Assembly (NCBI GenBank): GCA_008638375.1
Contig: CM018031.1
Coordinates: 4,302,562-4,366,561, forward strand
From: Nyssa sinensis
Lineage: Eukaryota; Streptophyta; Magnoliopsida; Cornales; Nyssaceae
Direction of reading: 5' to 3'
Length of the DNA: 64,000 nt
Every line of letters starts with the position of its first letter. The first letter of the stretch is position 1. Below the pieces are notes generated by a model. The model worked only from the letters and a program-made list of their open reading frames with translations, was not told where the DNA came from and ran no database searches. Positions 47,556-59,700 of the stretch are shown here, piece by piece. Both the position numbers and the translations under genes were made by a program.

Positions 47556-49630
47556 CACCAGATTGATAATAATATGAATGAAATCTGTAAGTTTCAATTA
47601 TAAAAAAAAAGGTATAAATGCTCTACTATCATTTGCAAGATTTATAACATACGAGGTTGCAACAAAAAATGTAACAACAACAAACCCAATCTGCAATCAA
47701 GACCCACTGAGCTACATTGCAACAAAGTGAAATCCGGTAACAAAAGGATCAACAATAACATTAATATATCCAGTAATATATCCAGTAAGCCAACAACTAA
47801 AAACACATCATAAATCACCACATAGCATAGGCTTTCTGAGTTCATCCATTACCAGGGTAAGATAAATTCTCATCTATCAGATTGGTCCTCTAACCAAAAT
47901 AAAACAAACATCATTGTTGAAATCCATAATGAAACAAAACCCACATGGTCAAATCAAATGTTGTCTTCAATGAGAGTGAATATATTTCTGTACACGTGTA
48001 CATATTATATGTACACGTGTATATTTATGTACAAACACAAAACGATGAACATCAAAGAAAACCAATGAAAATTTTTGTTAGAAGGTAAAGGAGAAATACA
48101 GGAACTGCAAATTATCAACACAAAAAATAAAAACTGCAACAGACAATGATGAACTACTAAATCAAAGAAACCCAAATCAGAATAGGTTCATAAATATGTG
48201 TGTGCGTGTGTGCGTGTGTGAAAAAAAGAAAAATATCTCGAGTATTATTGAGCTCCATGAACAGTAAATAGTTCATTTTATTATCTATATGAAAAGGAAA
48301 AAAAAAACTAGCTACTACAAAGAATAAACACTATGATAAAGCCAATCTACAATCAAAGCCCCCTGAAGTTAAATTGTCAAAATCTCAGAGACACAAAAAC
48401 TAAAGCAAAAGAGATATAAGATCAACAAAAACACAAGTGTAACCAGTAAGCCCACTACTTTAAGCACGTTACAAATACCCAAAATTAAAGAATAAAAAGC
48501 AACTAATCATTAGATTACAGTAAAAATATTAATGTTAAAGTACTGCGATCGATAAATAACACAAGCTCTGATCCAGCAGGGTGGCTTCCTTTTCTCAGAA
48601 TCAAAATCAATCACAAATCAATTACGAAGGGGAAAAAAAACCTCATTAATTAATTCCAACATATACACATTCACGTATATAAATATATATATATATATGT
48701 ATGTATTTCTCACACATAAGCGTAAAGAGGTAAATGCAGAATCAAGTGGAGCAGATAATCATAAAAGAGCGCGACAGAAACTTTAATGATTAGATACGGA
48801 AATAAACCGACTTTGATCAGAGCTCCGATGCAAGAATCCTCAGACACAGAGAAGGGTTACCAAGAGGGCTCAGCGCAGATTGAAACAAACGAAAAAGAAA
48901 GACCCCTCAGTGACTGGAACTGCATATGGTTTTTGTATAGAAACATTTAACTTTTTCTACCAAAATACGATGAGAATGAAATGGGTCGGGGAATCGGCCC
49001 TGTATTTTTCTCTCTTTTTACTGGGTAAGACCCTCTATGCTTCACTCTACTTATCACTACAGATCTCCAATCACAAAATGGGTGTGATTAGATTTTAAAT
49101 ATACATTCAAAACTGTATATTTTTGTATGCACTGCAAACCCGAAAAAGGCGTTGGTAGAAGGAAAAAGAGGAAGACATCCTCGGCGCTTTGTGAAACGAT
49201 CTGCCAATTTTGCCACTAACCGGTCTCACGGACTGTGAGTGGGTTCGGCTTACAGCGGAAAAATTATTCGGGTGTGTTGCACCCGGACTAATGAATTGCA
49301 ACGGGCGGGTTGGGTATCTTTTTTCCTACCCCGTCTCGCAGAAAAGAAAAAAATTCAAACTCTTTTAAATCGGGTCGGATTCCCATTTTTTTGAAACTTT
49401 TACTTATTTATTTATTTTAAAAGATTTTGCTTCTCTTTACTTTCTTTAAAATACTTTTTTAACATAAACCAAATACTATATTCTTATATTTTTGTCATTA
49501 TACTTGAACAAGAAAATAATAATAATTTAAAAAAGTTATCAAACAATAAGCAAAAAAAAATTATGTTTACATATTTTCAAAAGTGATAAATCTTTTAATT
49601 ATTAGAGATTGTCACTTGATATATTACAAG
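47556..49630 (-). promoter_or_regulatory. SDE3 leader intron and 5' flank, then intergenic DNA
   Basis: On the minus strand, CTTACAG before 47584 is a good acceptor and CTTG|GTAACC at 48861 a good donor, suggesting a 5' UTR intron of about 1.28 kb. The upstream sequence to about 49320 is less AT-rich and would contain the promoter. No TATA box recognised. TA runs at 48688-48705. Confidence 0.5.
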
Positions 49631-50277
49631 TAGGCCTAGGCAAAACGGACGGGTTGTAAACTGGTCGGGTCATAAACTGAGTTAGACTCATATTTGATCC
49701 AAAATGATCGGATTGAATACGGGTCGGTACATAAATGAGTCGGGTCAACCCGAATTTGATCCTCTATCCAACTTTTTTTTAGAAATAAAAACTACTACCT
49801 AAGATTGTAACATGTCAATCAAGTAATATGACTAACAAAATTCATCACGTTTCTCTGTTAAAACTTTTGTGAATACACATTAAAAAAAAAATTATTCTCT
49901 ATTAGATGTGATATATTATCTCTATGATCATTTATAATAAAGTTTACTTATGTATTTACTTAAGGTCTTAAATGATTTATTAAGATAAATTATATTAATT
50001 TTTTTTAAGATTTTTATAATTACACTAATTTCTTTTATTCTATTTGTAAATTACAAATTCTCTTTTTTTAATTAATTATTATTTTTTCTTAAATGATAAA
50101 ATTGAAAATTTCATGATTTTTTTTTACTAATTTTTTCCAAACTATTTTTAAAGAAACTTTTTATTTTTTAAAAAATTAAAAATAAAAATCACATAAAAGT
50201 CATGTGTTATATATACATGTGAAAACTTCAGTAGGAGAATTCATGAAGCAATACATATCAAGGCAAATCATATACAT

Positions 50278-50317
<40 letters not shown>

Positions 50318-50550
50318 TCAAAGCTTTAGTATGATTATATGTATCCCAGCAGTTTCCAAGACTTTTAGTTTGTTGTCATATGTGCGCAAAACTTACATAA
50401 TGTATATAATTATAGTACTGAAGCTTTGAATTAATATATATATATATATATATATATATGCAAGTGTGAAAAAAATTATAAGTCCAATTTGTTTGGAAAG
50501 CCAACGATAGTCTCGAAAATATATAGTATTTTGTTCTTTCTCAAATGTAG

Positions 50551-50582
<32 letters not shown>

Positions 50583-50818
50583 TCTAACAATGTATATATA
50601 TATATATATATTCTTATATATAAATGGAGATATATATATATATTCTTATATTATTTTATTATTTTTTATTCTCAACCCGTCAAACACCCATATTCAACTC
50701 TTTGAATTGACGAGTTTTCTATTACTCAACCCGTTTATGACCCGCTAAGTAAATGGGCGAGTTGATAATGGGCGAATTATGACGAGTTGACGAATTTGAA
50801 TAATATTTGTCACATCTA
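49631..50818. mobile_element. hAT-like non-autonomous element, about 1.19 kb
   Basis: The 8-bp word ATTACAAG occurs at 49623-49630 and at 50819-50826, the target duplication length of hAT transposons. The ends are TAGGCCTAGGCAAA and, reverse-complemented, TAGATGTGACAAA, consistent with hAT-type inverted ends. Subterminal regions share inverted words such as CGGGTCATAAAC (49675-49690; complement near 50728-50745) and 'gggtcgggt' clusters. The centre is AT-rich with large TA microsatellites and a palindrome (50281-50460). No transposase. Confidence 0.75.
50281..50460. repeat. Palindrome flanked by TA microsatellites
   Basis: TATTAATTCAAAGCTTTAGT (from 50311) is inverted at 50400-50436 (ACTGAAGCTTTGAATTAATA). 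It continues outward into TA runs on both sides and leaves about 55 bp of loop. The whole could form a long hairpin. Confidence 0.8.
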
Positions 50819-51760
50819 ATTACAAGGTTCTACTATCTAATACAATAGCATGAGTTTAATTAAACGACGGTTAATTAAATCTATTATTCGTATTGATTAA
50901 AATATTGAATTAGATCATGACTTACTATTTTTATGACTAAGTTAATATGGACTAATAAGTTATAAAATTCAAGAGTTTCTATATGCTATATATAATAATC
51001 ACTTAAACCTACTTGGGAGAGACATCGAGAGTAATGTGATTATGAGAAAAATTAAAAGTTCAAATAATTCTATTATTTTTAATTTTTTTATTTTCTTTCA
51101 TTTATTTTGCTTATTGGGTTTCATAGACAACGCAAAACAAGATTATGACTTCTTATTTTTTAAAAGTATATCTTACATATTACATTTACTATGAATTATA
51201 TTTTGGGATCATCGGTGATTGATAACACCCATACATAAAAAAAATATTATAATTTTAAGACAATGCCTAACATATCTCTCATCTAATTTATAATTAAGTT
51301 TTTTAATTTTATTTTCCATTTAAATTATATATTGATTATGTTTAATTTTTCATTTTGGATAGTGATTTCATTTTGTAAATATTGTGATAGATAAATTATT
51401 ATTTTAAAATTTTGATTATTTATAAAATTATATGAAGATTCCCCAAAATAATAGACTGGTCATTTAATGTTGAGCCTTGCAATCCGTACTTTTTTTTGTC
51501 CAAAAGGAGGTTTCAAATCATGTCTGCTCTGCTTTAGAAATAGTATCTATAGACCATATGAACATGAGTTTTTTTGGACAAATTGCCCCTGCACCACTCT
51601 GATATTTACGAAAAACCAGATATATGATGCCCTGTGAGAAAGTCTGAAGTGTTAGTCGTCGATGTAGTTAATCTGCACGCGCGATATGCGTGCAATTTAA
51701 ACGCAGAATCATAAGTATTGAACAATCGTGATAGAATATAACAGTCCTCGAGCTTGTGAT
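50819..51760. other. Intergenic between two DNA transposons
   Basis: AT-rich, no gene seen. 'attgaacaatcgtgatag' (51716) and 'attgaagaatcgtgatac' (51759) form a short direct repeat at the edge of the next element. Confidence 0.45.
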
Positions 51761-52044
51761 TGAAGAATCGTGATACCCGTTACCCACGCTTCTTTTAACT
51801 TATTTTCTGGACCCAAGTAGTTTTTAAAAACGTATAAATCTCATGCATTTTTAAATTTTTTTTTTTTTTTTTTTTGTAAAAAACGTATAAGAATTTTACA
51901 CCTTTGAAAAACATATAAATCTTATACGCCTTTAAAAAACGTATAAGATTTATACGTCTTTCAAAAGCTTAGCAAAAAAAGAACCTTTCAAGAAACCCTA
52001 GAATAAGAGCTGGATCACAATCTGCAAAGCTATTCAAAAAGAGC

Positions 52045-52091
<47 letters not shown>

Positions 52092-52772
52092 CGTATATCT
52101 TATATCTATAGAAATACGGTTTGATCGGAGCTTCGGAGGAAAGGATTGAGATTTCGACGAGGCTCTTAAGAGTTACAGAGGTGAGTTTTGGACCTTTGGT
52201 GGAGTTTTTTTTAATGAATTTTTGATCTGTTTGAGTTGTTGTTGTGATCGAGCTATGGAGCTCTGAAATTCAGAGATTTTTTGGGATGTTTTGGTTGATG
52301 TTGAGATGTGTTTACAGGGATGTACGTGCAAAGCCTGTGAACTTGGGAGAATTTTTGTTAATTTTGACTTGATTTTGTTGTTTTTCTATGTGAATTTTTA
52401 TTTTTATTTTATCAATGATCGTTCGTTCAGCTTCTGCTTTACATGCATATGGTTCTTGAGCTGCCACTATATGAAACGGCCGGGATGTTGTCGGAAATGT
52501 ATCAAATGGCGAGGATGAAGTAAATGTATTACCCCCGAGTTTACATATGGGCCGGCCAAAAAGCGTATAAAACTTATATACTTTTCAAAGATGTATAAGA
52601 CATACGTTTTTGAAAAGCGTATAAGTTTTATACATTTTTTCATAGAATTTTTTTTTAAAAGCGTATAAGATTTATACGTTTTTAAAAAGTACCTGAGTCC
52701 GATAAATAAGTTAAAAGTAGCTTGGATTGGATCAATAAATTTTAAAAATATTTGAGTCGGGTCAAAAATTCC
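51761..52772. mobile_element. Short Pack-type element related in design to the 5-kb one
   Basis: Inverted ends: the left reads CTTTTAACTTATTTTCTGG...AAGTAG-TTTTTAAAAACG. The reverse-complemented right reads CTTTTAACTTATTTATCGG...AGGTAC-TTTTTAAAAACG. Both sides then carry palindromes of the form AAAA(G)CGTATAA-GA-TTTATACG(C/T)TTTT. A 24-bp imperfect direct repeat (20 of 24 identical) flanks it at 51737-51760 and 52773-52796, longer than a usual target duplication, so the exact ends are uncertain. The interior (about 52000-52540) looks like a captured gene 5' part: 'aaaccctag', CT/TA microsatellite, a GT splice donor at 'acagag|gtgagt' and an exon-like piece. No transposase. Confidence 0.65.
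52000..52525 (+). pseudogene. Host gene 5' fragment inside the short Pack element
   Basis: 'gaaaccctagaataagagct' and a CT/TA repeat look like a plant 5' leader. A good donor GAG|GTGAGTTT lies at 52180. A later stretch after TTCGTTCAG (52431) encodes in one frame MVLELPLYETAGMLSEMYQM then ARMK, ending at GAA|GTAAATG (52518-52520), which looks like a coding exon with a splice donor. I do not recognise the protein. Confidence 0.45.
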
Positions 52773-53782
52773 TATAACACTCCTCGTGCCTGTAATCTCC
52801 TTCGTCCTTTTGGTTGATGTCATTCTTGTCATGTGGGTTTTTACTATTATAACCTTAACTAGTTAATTTCCTTCATATCCTATATATAAAAGATAGTAAA
52901 ATTTTAATTAATTAATTATATTTCATTTATATATTTAACTTTTATTTAAGATATTTATAATTATTTAATTTTTATATTATTTATATATTAAATACACTTT
53001 TGAAAATTTCTACATAATATGTGACTAAACATTAAAAGTTAAACCATCCAATGAAAAATAAAAAATAAGTAAGATATTTTATAATTAAGAATTACTCATG
53101 AATTCTTTTTACTAAACACCTAATAATCATCTCTTCTATCATCAATAATTATTTTTAAAATATATTCATTCCAACATTGCATTGATTCTTTCATAATTAA
53201 TTTTAAAATACATACATCCAAACATCACATTGATTCCTTAAGAATCAATTCTTCAGTAAGTTCAAATTCCCAAAATAAATTCCCCATATTGCCATTACGA
53301 GTCTGTTCGTAGAAGCTCCAGAATTGGCTCATGTATGAGAGCTTTACATTCTGAAGAATTGATTTTGAATCGTGGAGATGGCAATTTCCGAGTTTATCAA
53401 GTTTACGAGACTCGTGTCACAGACTCTTCAAATAGGTACTTTATCTTTGAACTTAAAAAGGTGACAGTCTAAACAATCACACAAGAAAGTGCCTCCATTT
53501 TCAGGTGAAAGAGAATGTCATTATAATATTAATAACATGATTAAATCATGATCAGTAACTTAAATCATTCCTTTTGGAGGCATGGACCATAATAAGGCTT
53601 CCCAGCTTCCCAGCCTCACTAGTCGACAATCTATTGCTAGTAAATTTCACAAATTATAACAATTCTGGCATTTCACCTAATCAAACAAAGAGCATTTATA
53701 ATTCCAACAGTCACAGATTTCCAAATTGATCCATTCAGGTTTAAAAGGAAGAAAGCAGAGTTCAGAAACACCCAGTAAAACC
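52773..53782. other. Intergenic, PBD 3' flank
   Basis: AT-rich; no gene seen. It includes the 3' UTR of the proteasome gene below 53783. Confidence 0.5.
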
Positions 53783-56696
53783 TCAGGCTGCAGGAACCTG
53801 GGTGTCCTTAATAGTTTCACGCCAGCCATATTCCCTTGCTCCATCCTTGTCAACAATTTTGATCACAAAATTTGGTGGGGCCACAACCAGCCTAGATCGG
53901 ATCTCCACTATGCACTTATCAGCCAAATCAACTGCTTCTTCCACTGACATGTTGCTGCGGTAGTGTCTGTCCATCATGGCAAGTGAGAAATAAGAACCAT
54001 AACCAAATGCACCCTTGTCAACCTTGTGAACGCTAGCAATATAATCGATGTAGTAGAGGGAGGGGCCTGTCTCCTTGTCGTAGCCAGCCAGAAGGATATT
54101 CACGGAGTATGGGTTCTGAAAGACCAAATACATTCAGTCAAGTCATATGTCAAGAGAACCCAATGACTAACAATTGATCACTTTAACTAAACATAGACAA
54201 TCAAGATATTAATTTCTTTCCTCTACCCTTTTTTTGCAAAAATAAATATCATTAAAAATAAATAAAAAATAATTCAATGTTCCACATTGGATTGAGACCT
54301 TTTTCAGTCTAGATGGAGAAGAATAACCAACTACCCAGAGAACCTCTGGTAATGGGAAAATTTGGCATCTGCCTGAATGCCTACAGTTGAACCCAAAAAA
54401 CATGCACTGATGATGTAATTAGACATTTTAGAAGCACGATATACGATTAAAACATGGGAGAAGATGCACACAAATGTGTAGCACAGGAAGATCTATACTC
54501 GTGTTCTATTAAGATACGGCTAATTCATAAGCAGCAATAGAAGTTGGCAATCAACCTTGGGGAGTTTAACAACATGACATAAATCAGGGATTTTGTTTGA
54601 AGTAAATGAGAAATCACAGGAATAGACTATAAATAAGTTTACTAAAAGTTATGCTGCATCATCCACATGTATGCAATCCATTTGATAGTGCCCATTTCAA
54701 TTTCAAGGCAACCTGAACAAAATCCAGGATACACTTCTCCCATGGGAACTTCAGAATTGCCATACTTCACCAATTGTCAAACTAGGTACATCAACCTATA
54801 AGTAGATCCAAAAATGATTCAGCCTTAAAATGGTGTGGACCTGACCCATCCACATTATGAAGTCAACTGCCAAATCCATCAACATGAAAGATTTTTGCCT
54901 TCTCTAGGGAGCTTTGGTAGTTATGGTGGTCTATTTTAGAAATCCATTGGGTAATGCCAGGATCCATATTAGATGTCTTTAGGAGTTGGAGAGGGGCTTG
55001 CAAGTGTGGCACAAGGGAAGAAGATATGGCAAATTGCTCCTTTATGCCTCATGTTGACTACGATGTCAGTCTCAAAATAGCCTTCTGTAGGTCCAATGAA
55101 CAACATCCCTCGCATTATAGCAAGAACTGAAATCATAAATCAATAAAATTGTCCTCAAGTACCCAGACCCAGCAGTTGACCAAGTAGAATGGTCTCCTTC
55201 CACTGCAATGTGTCATGACCAGGGTTTACATTTGTCTAGTCCATGAAATTGGGGAAAAAATCTTTCTTTTGGAAAGCTCAGCTTCCTGAGCCAGTCTCAG
55301 GGAGGCAAACACAATGTGACCAACATGATATCTGCACTTTAACAGAAAATGATCCCCTATCTAGCCAGAGTTTACAATAGAATAATCATCCAAGGTCAAT
55401 TTCTATCATCAGCCCATAACAATGAATGACTACTCTTCCCAAATAACAAGAAAAATGACATTCAATCTCTAACTTTATCAAAGAGAACAGTATTGCAGAA
55501 CTTAACCACTTTGGGGGAAAAAAAAGACTTAAAAATTTTAGATTATACAGAAAAACAAGTAAAAGAAGGGGAAACAAAAGAGGAGAACAAAAGAAAGGAA
55601 AATAAGTAACTCATCACTGTTACCACCCTTAACCCTACCACCTTCTCAGCCTCAAACACAGTGGAAAAGTTCATCGCTGCCACCTACCCTAACCACACTA
55701 AAAAGATGCCATAGCTAGAAGCCTTCAGGTCCATAACCATCCACCAATTTTGGGAACCAATTTTTATCACCACCACCATTATTGCCCCGACACTAACTCC
55801 ACCTTTGATCAAAACCACCATTTTCTCATTGTTATCACTCTGCCTACGCCAACTCACAATACCATCATTGCCACCAACCCAACAATAAAATATCCAATAA
55901 GCACCTGACAACCTATCAAATTACCACCCCACTCAAAGAGTAAAAATTCCAGGGTCTTCATGTCTTTTTCAACATCCTGTTGTGGATAAAAATGGCAATT
56001 GAAATCCAGCTACCAGATTACACAATGATGCTCAATGTACCAAAGGATCCCCCCAAAATGGAATCCTTCAAGCAAGTGAATATAAGCCTCTGGAATGGAA
56101 TCCTTCAAGCAAGTGGAAATATGCCTCTTAGAGACACAAAGGCCTCCATAGAGGCACCAATGGACATCATCAAGACCTGAAAGCCCAGGCTCTTCAGCCC
56201 TCGAATAGAGGCCCAAACAAACCTGGTTGCAACCTTGTTAGCCTAGCAAAGGCTCTATAAAGACCCCACATAGGCCAAGCAAGCCTCCACAGAAACCAAA
56301 GCAAATGTGGCAGTACCTAAACAAGCCCCTGGACACCCAAACAACTCAAGACAGGCCTAATGGACCTCACTAACCAGCTGATCCACCAGTAAGGAACAAG
56401 ACATTTCTTTTTGGAAAAAAGGGAAAGACTTTCTAGCTTACCCTAGAAGATCAACAATCCAAAAATTAACTTCCACCTTATGTCTCCCAAAAATCAACAT
56501 AATCATTGAAGAAAAACTTACAAGGATCTCTAGTTATTAGAGATTCTTCTCAAAAAGTATTCAGATTTAAAATTCTGTCTCAGACAAATGACAATGTCCC
56601 TTATAAAGAGGGGAAGGGATCCCCCTGTGTGTGTGACCTGCAGCAAGAAGGCAAGGACAGGTCCTCATGAGGTGAAAACCAAAATCATTGCCTTAT

Positions 56697-56727
<31 letters not shown>

Positions 56728-59700
56728 CTGCAACTGGAATACGAATTTGAAGGAGGGATGTGCTCCTCAAGCAATGCAACCCCAACCCCCCCACAACAAC
56801 AAAAAAATCCATTTCCTTGTTTGGAAAATTGAAGAAAATCATTGTTTTATCTTCTTCAACTTTTCTTGTTTGTACTGAACTGGAAGTGTTCCCCAACAAG
56901 AGAGAGATAATTAATGGTCCAATTCAACTCACCCACGTCAAGCAATTAATTCCATTGATTTGAGTTAATCCCCTTACGAGACTTTACCCGCACCAGCACC
57001 CAATCAATTTGTCACCACCATAACTCTACTGCCAATGGTGCATTCACTTCTTTTTTATAAGGACTTTCAACTCTTCTTTTCTTCCATAGCCACGGTCAAT
57101 TATAAAAAGAAATTATCATATTCAACTTTAATTTCAATAATAATAGATACGTTAATGACTTATCCAACCAGTTAGATTTTAGTTTCACATACATGAAATT
57201 TTAAGATCTCCAATTGTTTACACATTGTAATATTGTAAATCAACAAAAACTAAGCACACATTTAGAAATACATGAGCAAGCTGCATCCAAAACTTTTTCC
57301 CAGCAAGGAGAAGCACAATACATACACCAATATATTTGTACTTTCCAGACCATGATTTATGCCTTTTAAAGAGATTTTTCATGCTATTTTTATAGTTTAT
57401 AATTATTTTTTGCAATTTTTCCCAAGCAATGTTGAAACTTATTATACATCCATATTTTTGGACTAAAAAAATGTGCAGCCAAAATGCAAATGTTGATATG
57501 GATTTGTAGTAAGACAAGAAATAATAAAACTAGAAATGAATACGTGAGTAACACTTATTGGAGATAAAATGAGATAAGCTGACTAAGATGGTTTGTCCAT
57601 GTGTAGCAAAGGCCAATAACTATACTAATGGAAAATGGCGAGATGGTTCACATTGAAGGTAAAACTAGAGCCTAGAGGAAATGAATGGGTCAAGAGGTCA
57701 TGCCTTAAATAGCAGAATGGGAAAAGAGAATTCATGTAACCGAACCCAAAGTTAGAAAGAGGCTTTTTTGAGTTGTATCCATATTTTTGGGAATGCAGTG
57801 TATCCATTTCATCAACATTTTATCCTTTTGGCACAATTTTCTTTTAGAGTTGCTGCCAGGGATGGCTTTTGAATACTGAGAGACTGGTTACCTTCATTGT
57901 CTTTGCAGGAAAATTAATGCCTCTTATAGAAGAGTTAGTCATTTGTTTTCACTCTAAGCAATGTGGCACAACCATTTATGTGCTATTGCAATACTATCAG
58001 AGTGTGGGAGGACAAATCTGATAAGCTCTCAACGCCACCCCAAACTGGTGTCAGGTTCTTGCCTTTTTCCCGTACCCACCCATACCCAACTTAAAGTCTC
58101 CCACAGCCATCCCAATAGGGGTGGGCAGATGAGTTGCTTGGTCAAATTGTCATCCCTAATTGCTATTATAAGAAGTCACTACAATATTACACACACACAC
58201 ACCCCTTTTAAATCACTTCTATTGTAATAAATATGCATTTTAACTATATGAACGTGCAAAATTAACCCTAGGAGAGCCTACATCACTATTGTGAGGACAA
58301 GGTGCCACTTTGATTTATACATAACAATAGCTTTTTGAGTACAATGCTATTACATAATATTAAAAATCAGCTTGATATGCTTTTGCAAGTGACTACTTCC
58401 TTTAAACCACTGTATGCCCTGAAAAATATCATCTCAAGTTTCAATCACAGCCACAAATGTTCCAGTCATAGTATCACGTGCAAAAATTCATCAGAAAGCC
58501 TTCAAATCAAAATGTTCTATAATTATAAGGTATAAGAACTTTACAAGCTCCTTTACTATGAATGACCACTCCCTTTTAAATATCCAAGTTTCATAGCACA
58601 CCCTAATTATTAATTCTATAGATAATGCAATTCTGACACAAGAGTGCGTGAGAATGAGCCATGACCTCCATGCCAAGGTGCTTCATGGAGATTGTGGTTA
58701 GGTAAACCAAAAGGGAAGTGCTGGCTAGAGGATGATGCCACCAAACCATGCATAACAATGTTACCATTGGTGGTACTGCTATTTTAGACCCACTAGGTGT
58801 CGATCTCTAGCTAGGGTGTCCAAATCGGAATAACATAGTGGGAGAGGGATTGTGTGGCACATATTACCCTTAGAGAGGAGAAATGCATTAGACTCGTCTA
58901 CACATCATATTGGATATCCCTAAAAGGCCTAAGCCACATACATATGACCTTGTATATTAATACCCCCATAGACCCACTAGCAAAGTGCTTAGTGCTTCTC
59001 CTCTCTCTGTAGTCAACATACATAGGGCTACGTTCTCTTTTCTTTGTTGCCCTCTCCTTTTTCTCCACCAGTCATACTCTACTTCAACTTCTTGCTATGA
59101 TATGTAAGAACCCAAAATAAACAGTGTAAGTGATCCATTACTAATGCATGCCAACTCCAAACTTCTATAATTAAAAAACAAAAAAGTTAATTACATCAAC
59201 ACCCCTTGTAATTTCACTCGTTTTCACTTAACTCCCTATAATCTAAAAGTTGACAGATACACCCTTCATGTGCTAGAAATCAAATTTAGACAAATACAAA
59301 ATACATTTATAACATGTCTCTATCCACTTCTAAACTATAGGAGAGTTAAGAAAAAATTAGTAGAACAACAGGAGGCGTTTGTTTCCTTAAAAAATACTAG
59401 TGCCACTCACTAGTCTTCAACTCAACAACAAATTCTAATTTTTATAATCTTATGCAATAAATATGTACACGCAAGTCACCATGAAGCACAAAGTCAACTT
59501 CCCTAAAAAAAAGAGTGAGAATTAAGTATAAAATCTTCACTATCCAAAAGTTCATACTCTTAAAGAAATTAAATTCATATAGACAAGCTACATATCAATT
59601 GTAGTCATATTCTAAACAAAAAATAGATTGGTTTACTTTCTAGGTAAAAAAAAAAAGGGAAGACGTTGGTTTCTAGTAAGCACAACCATACAACATGGTT

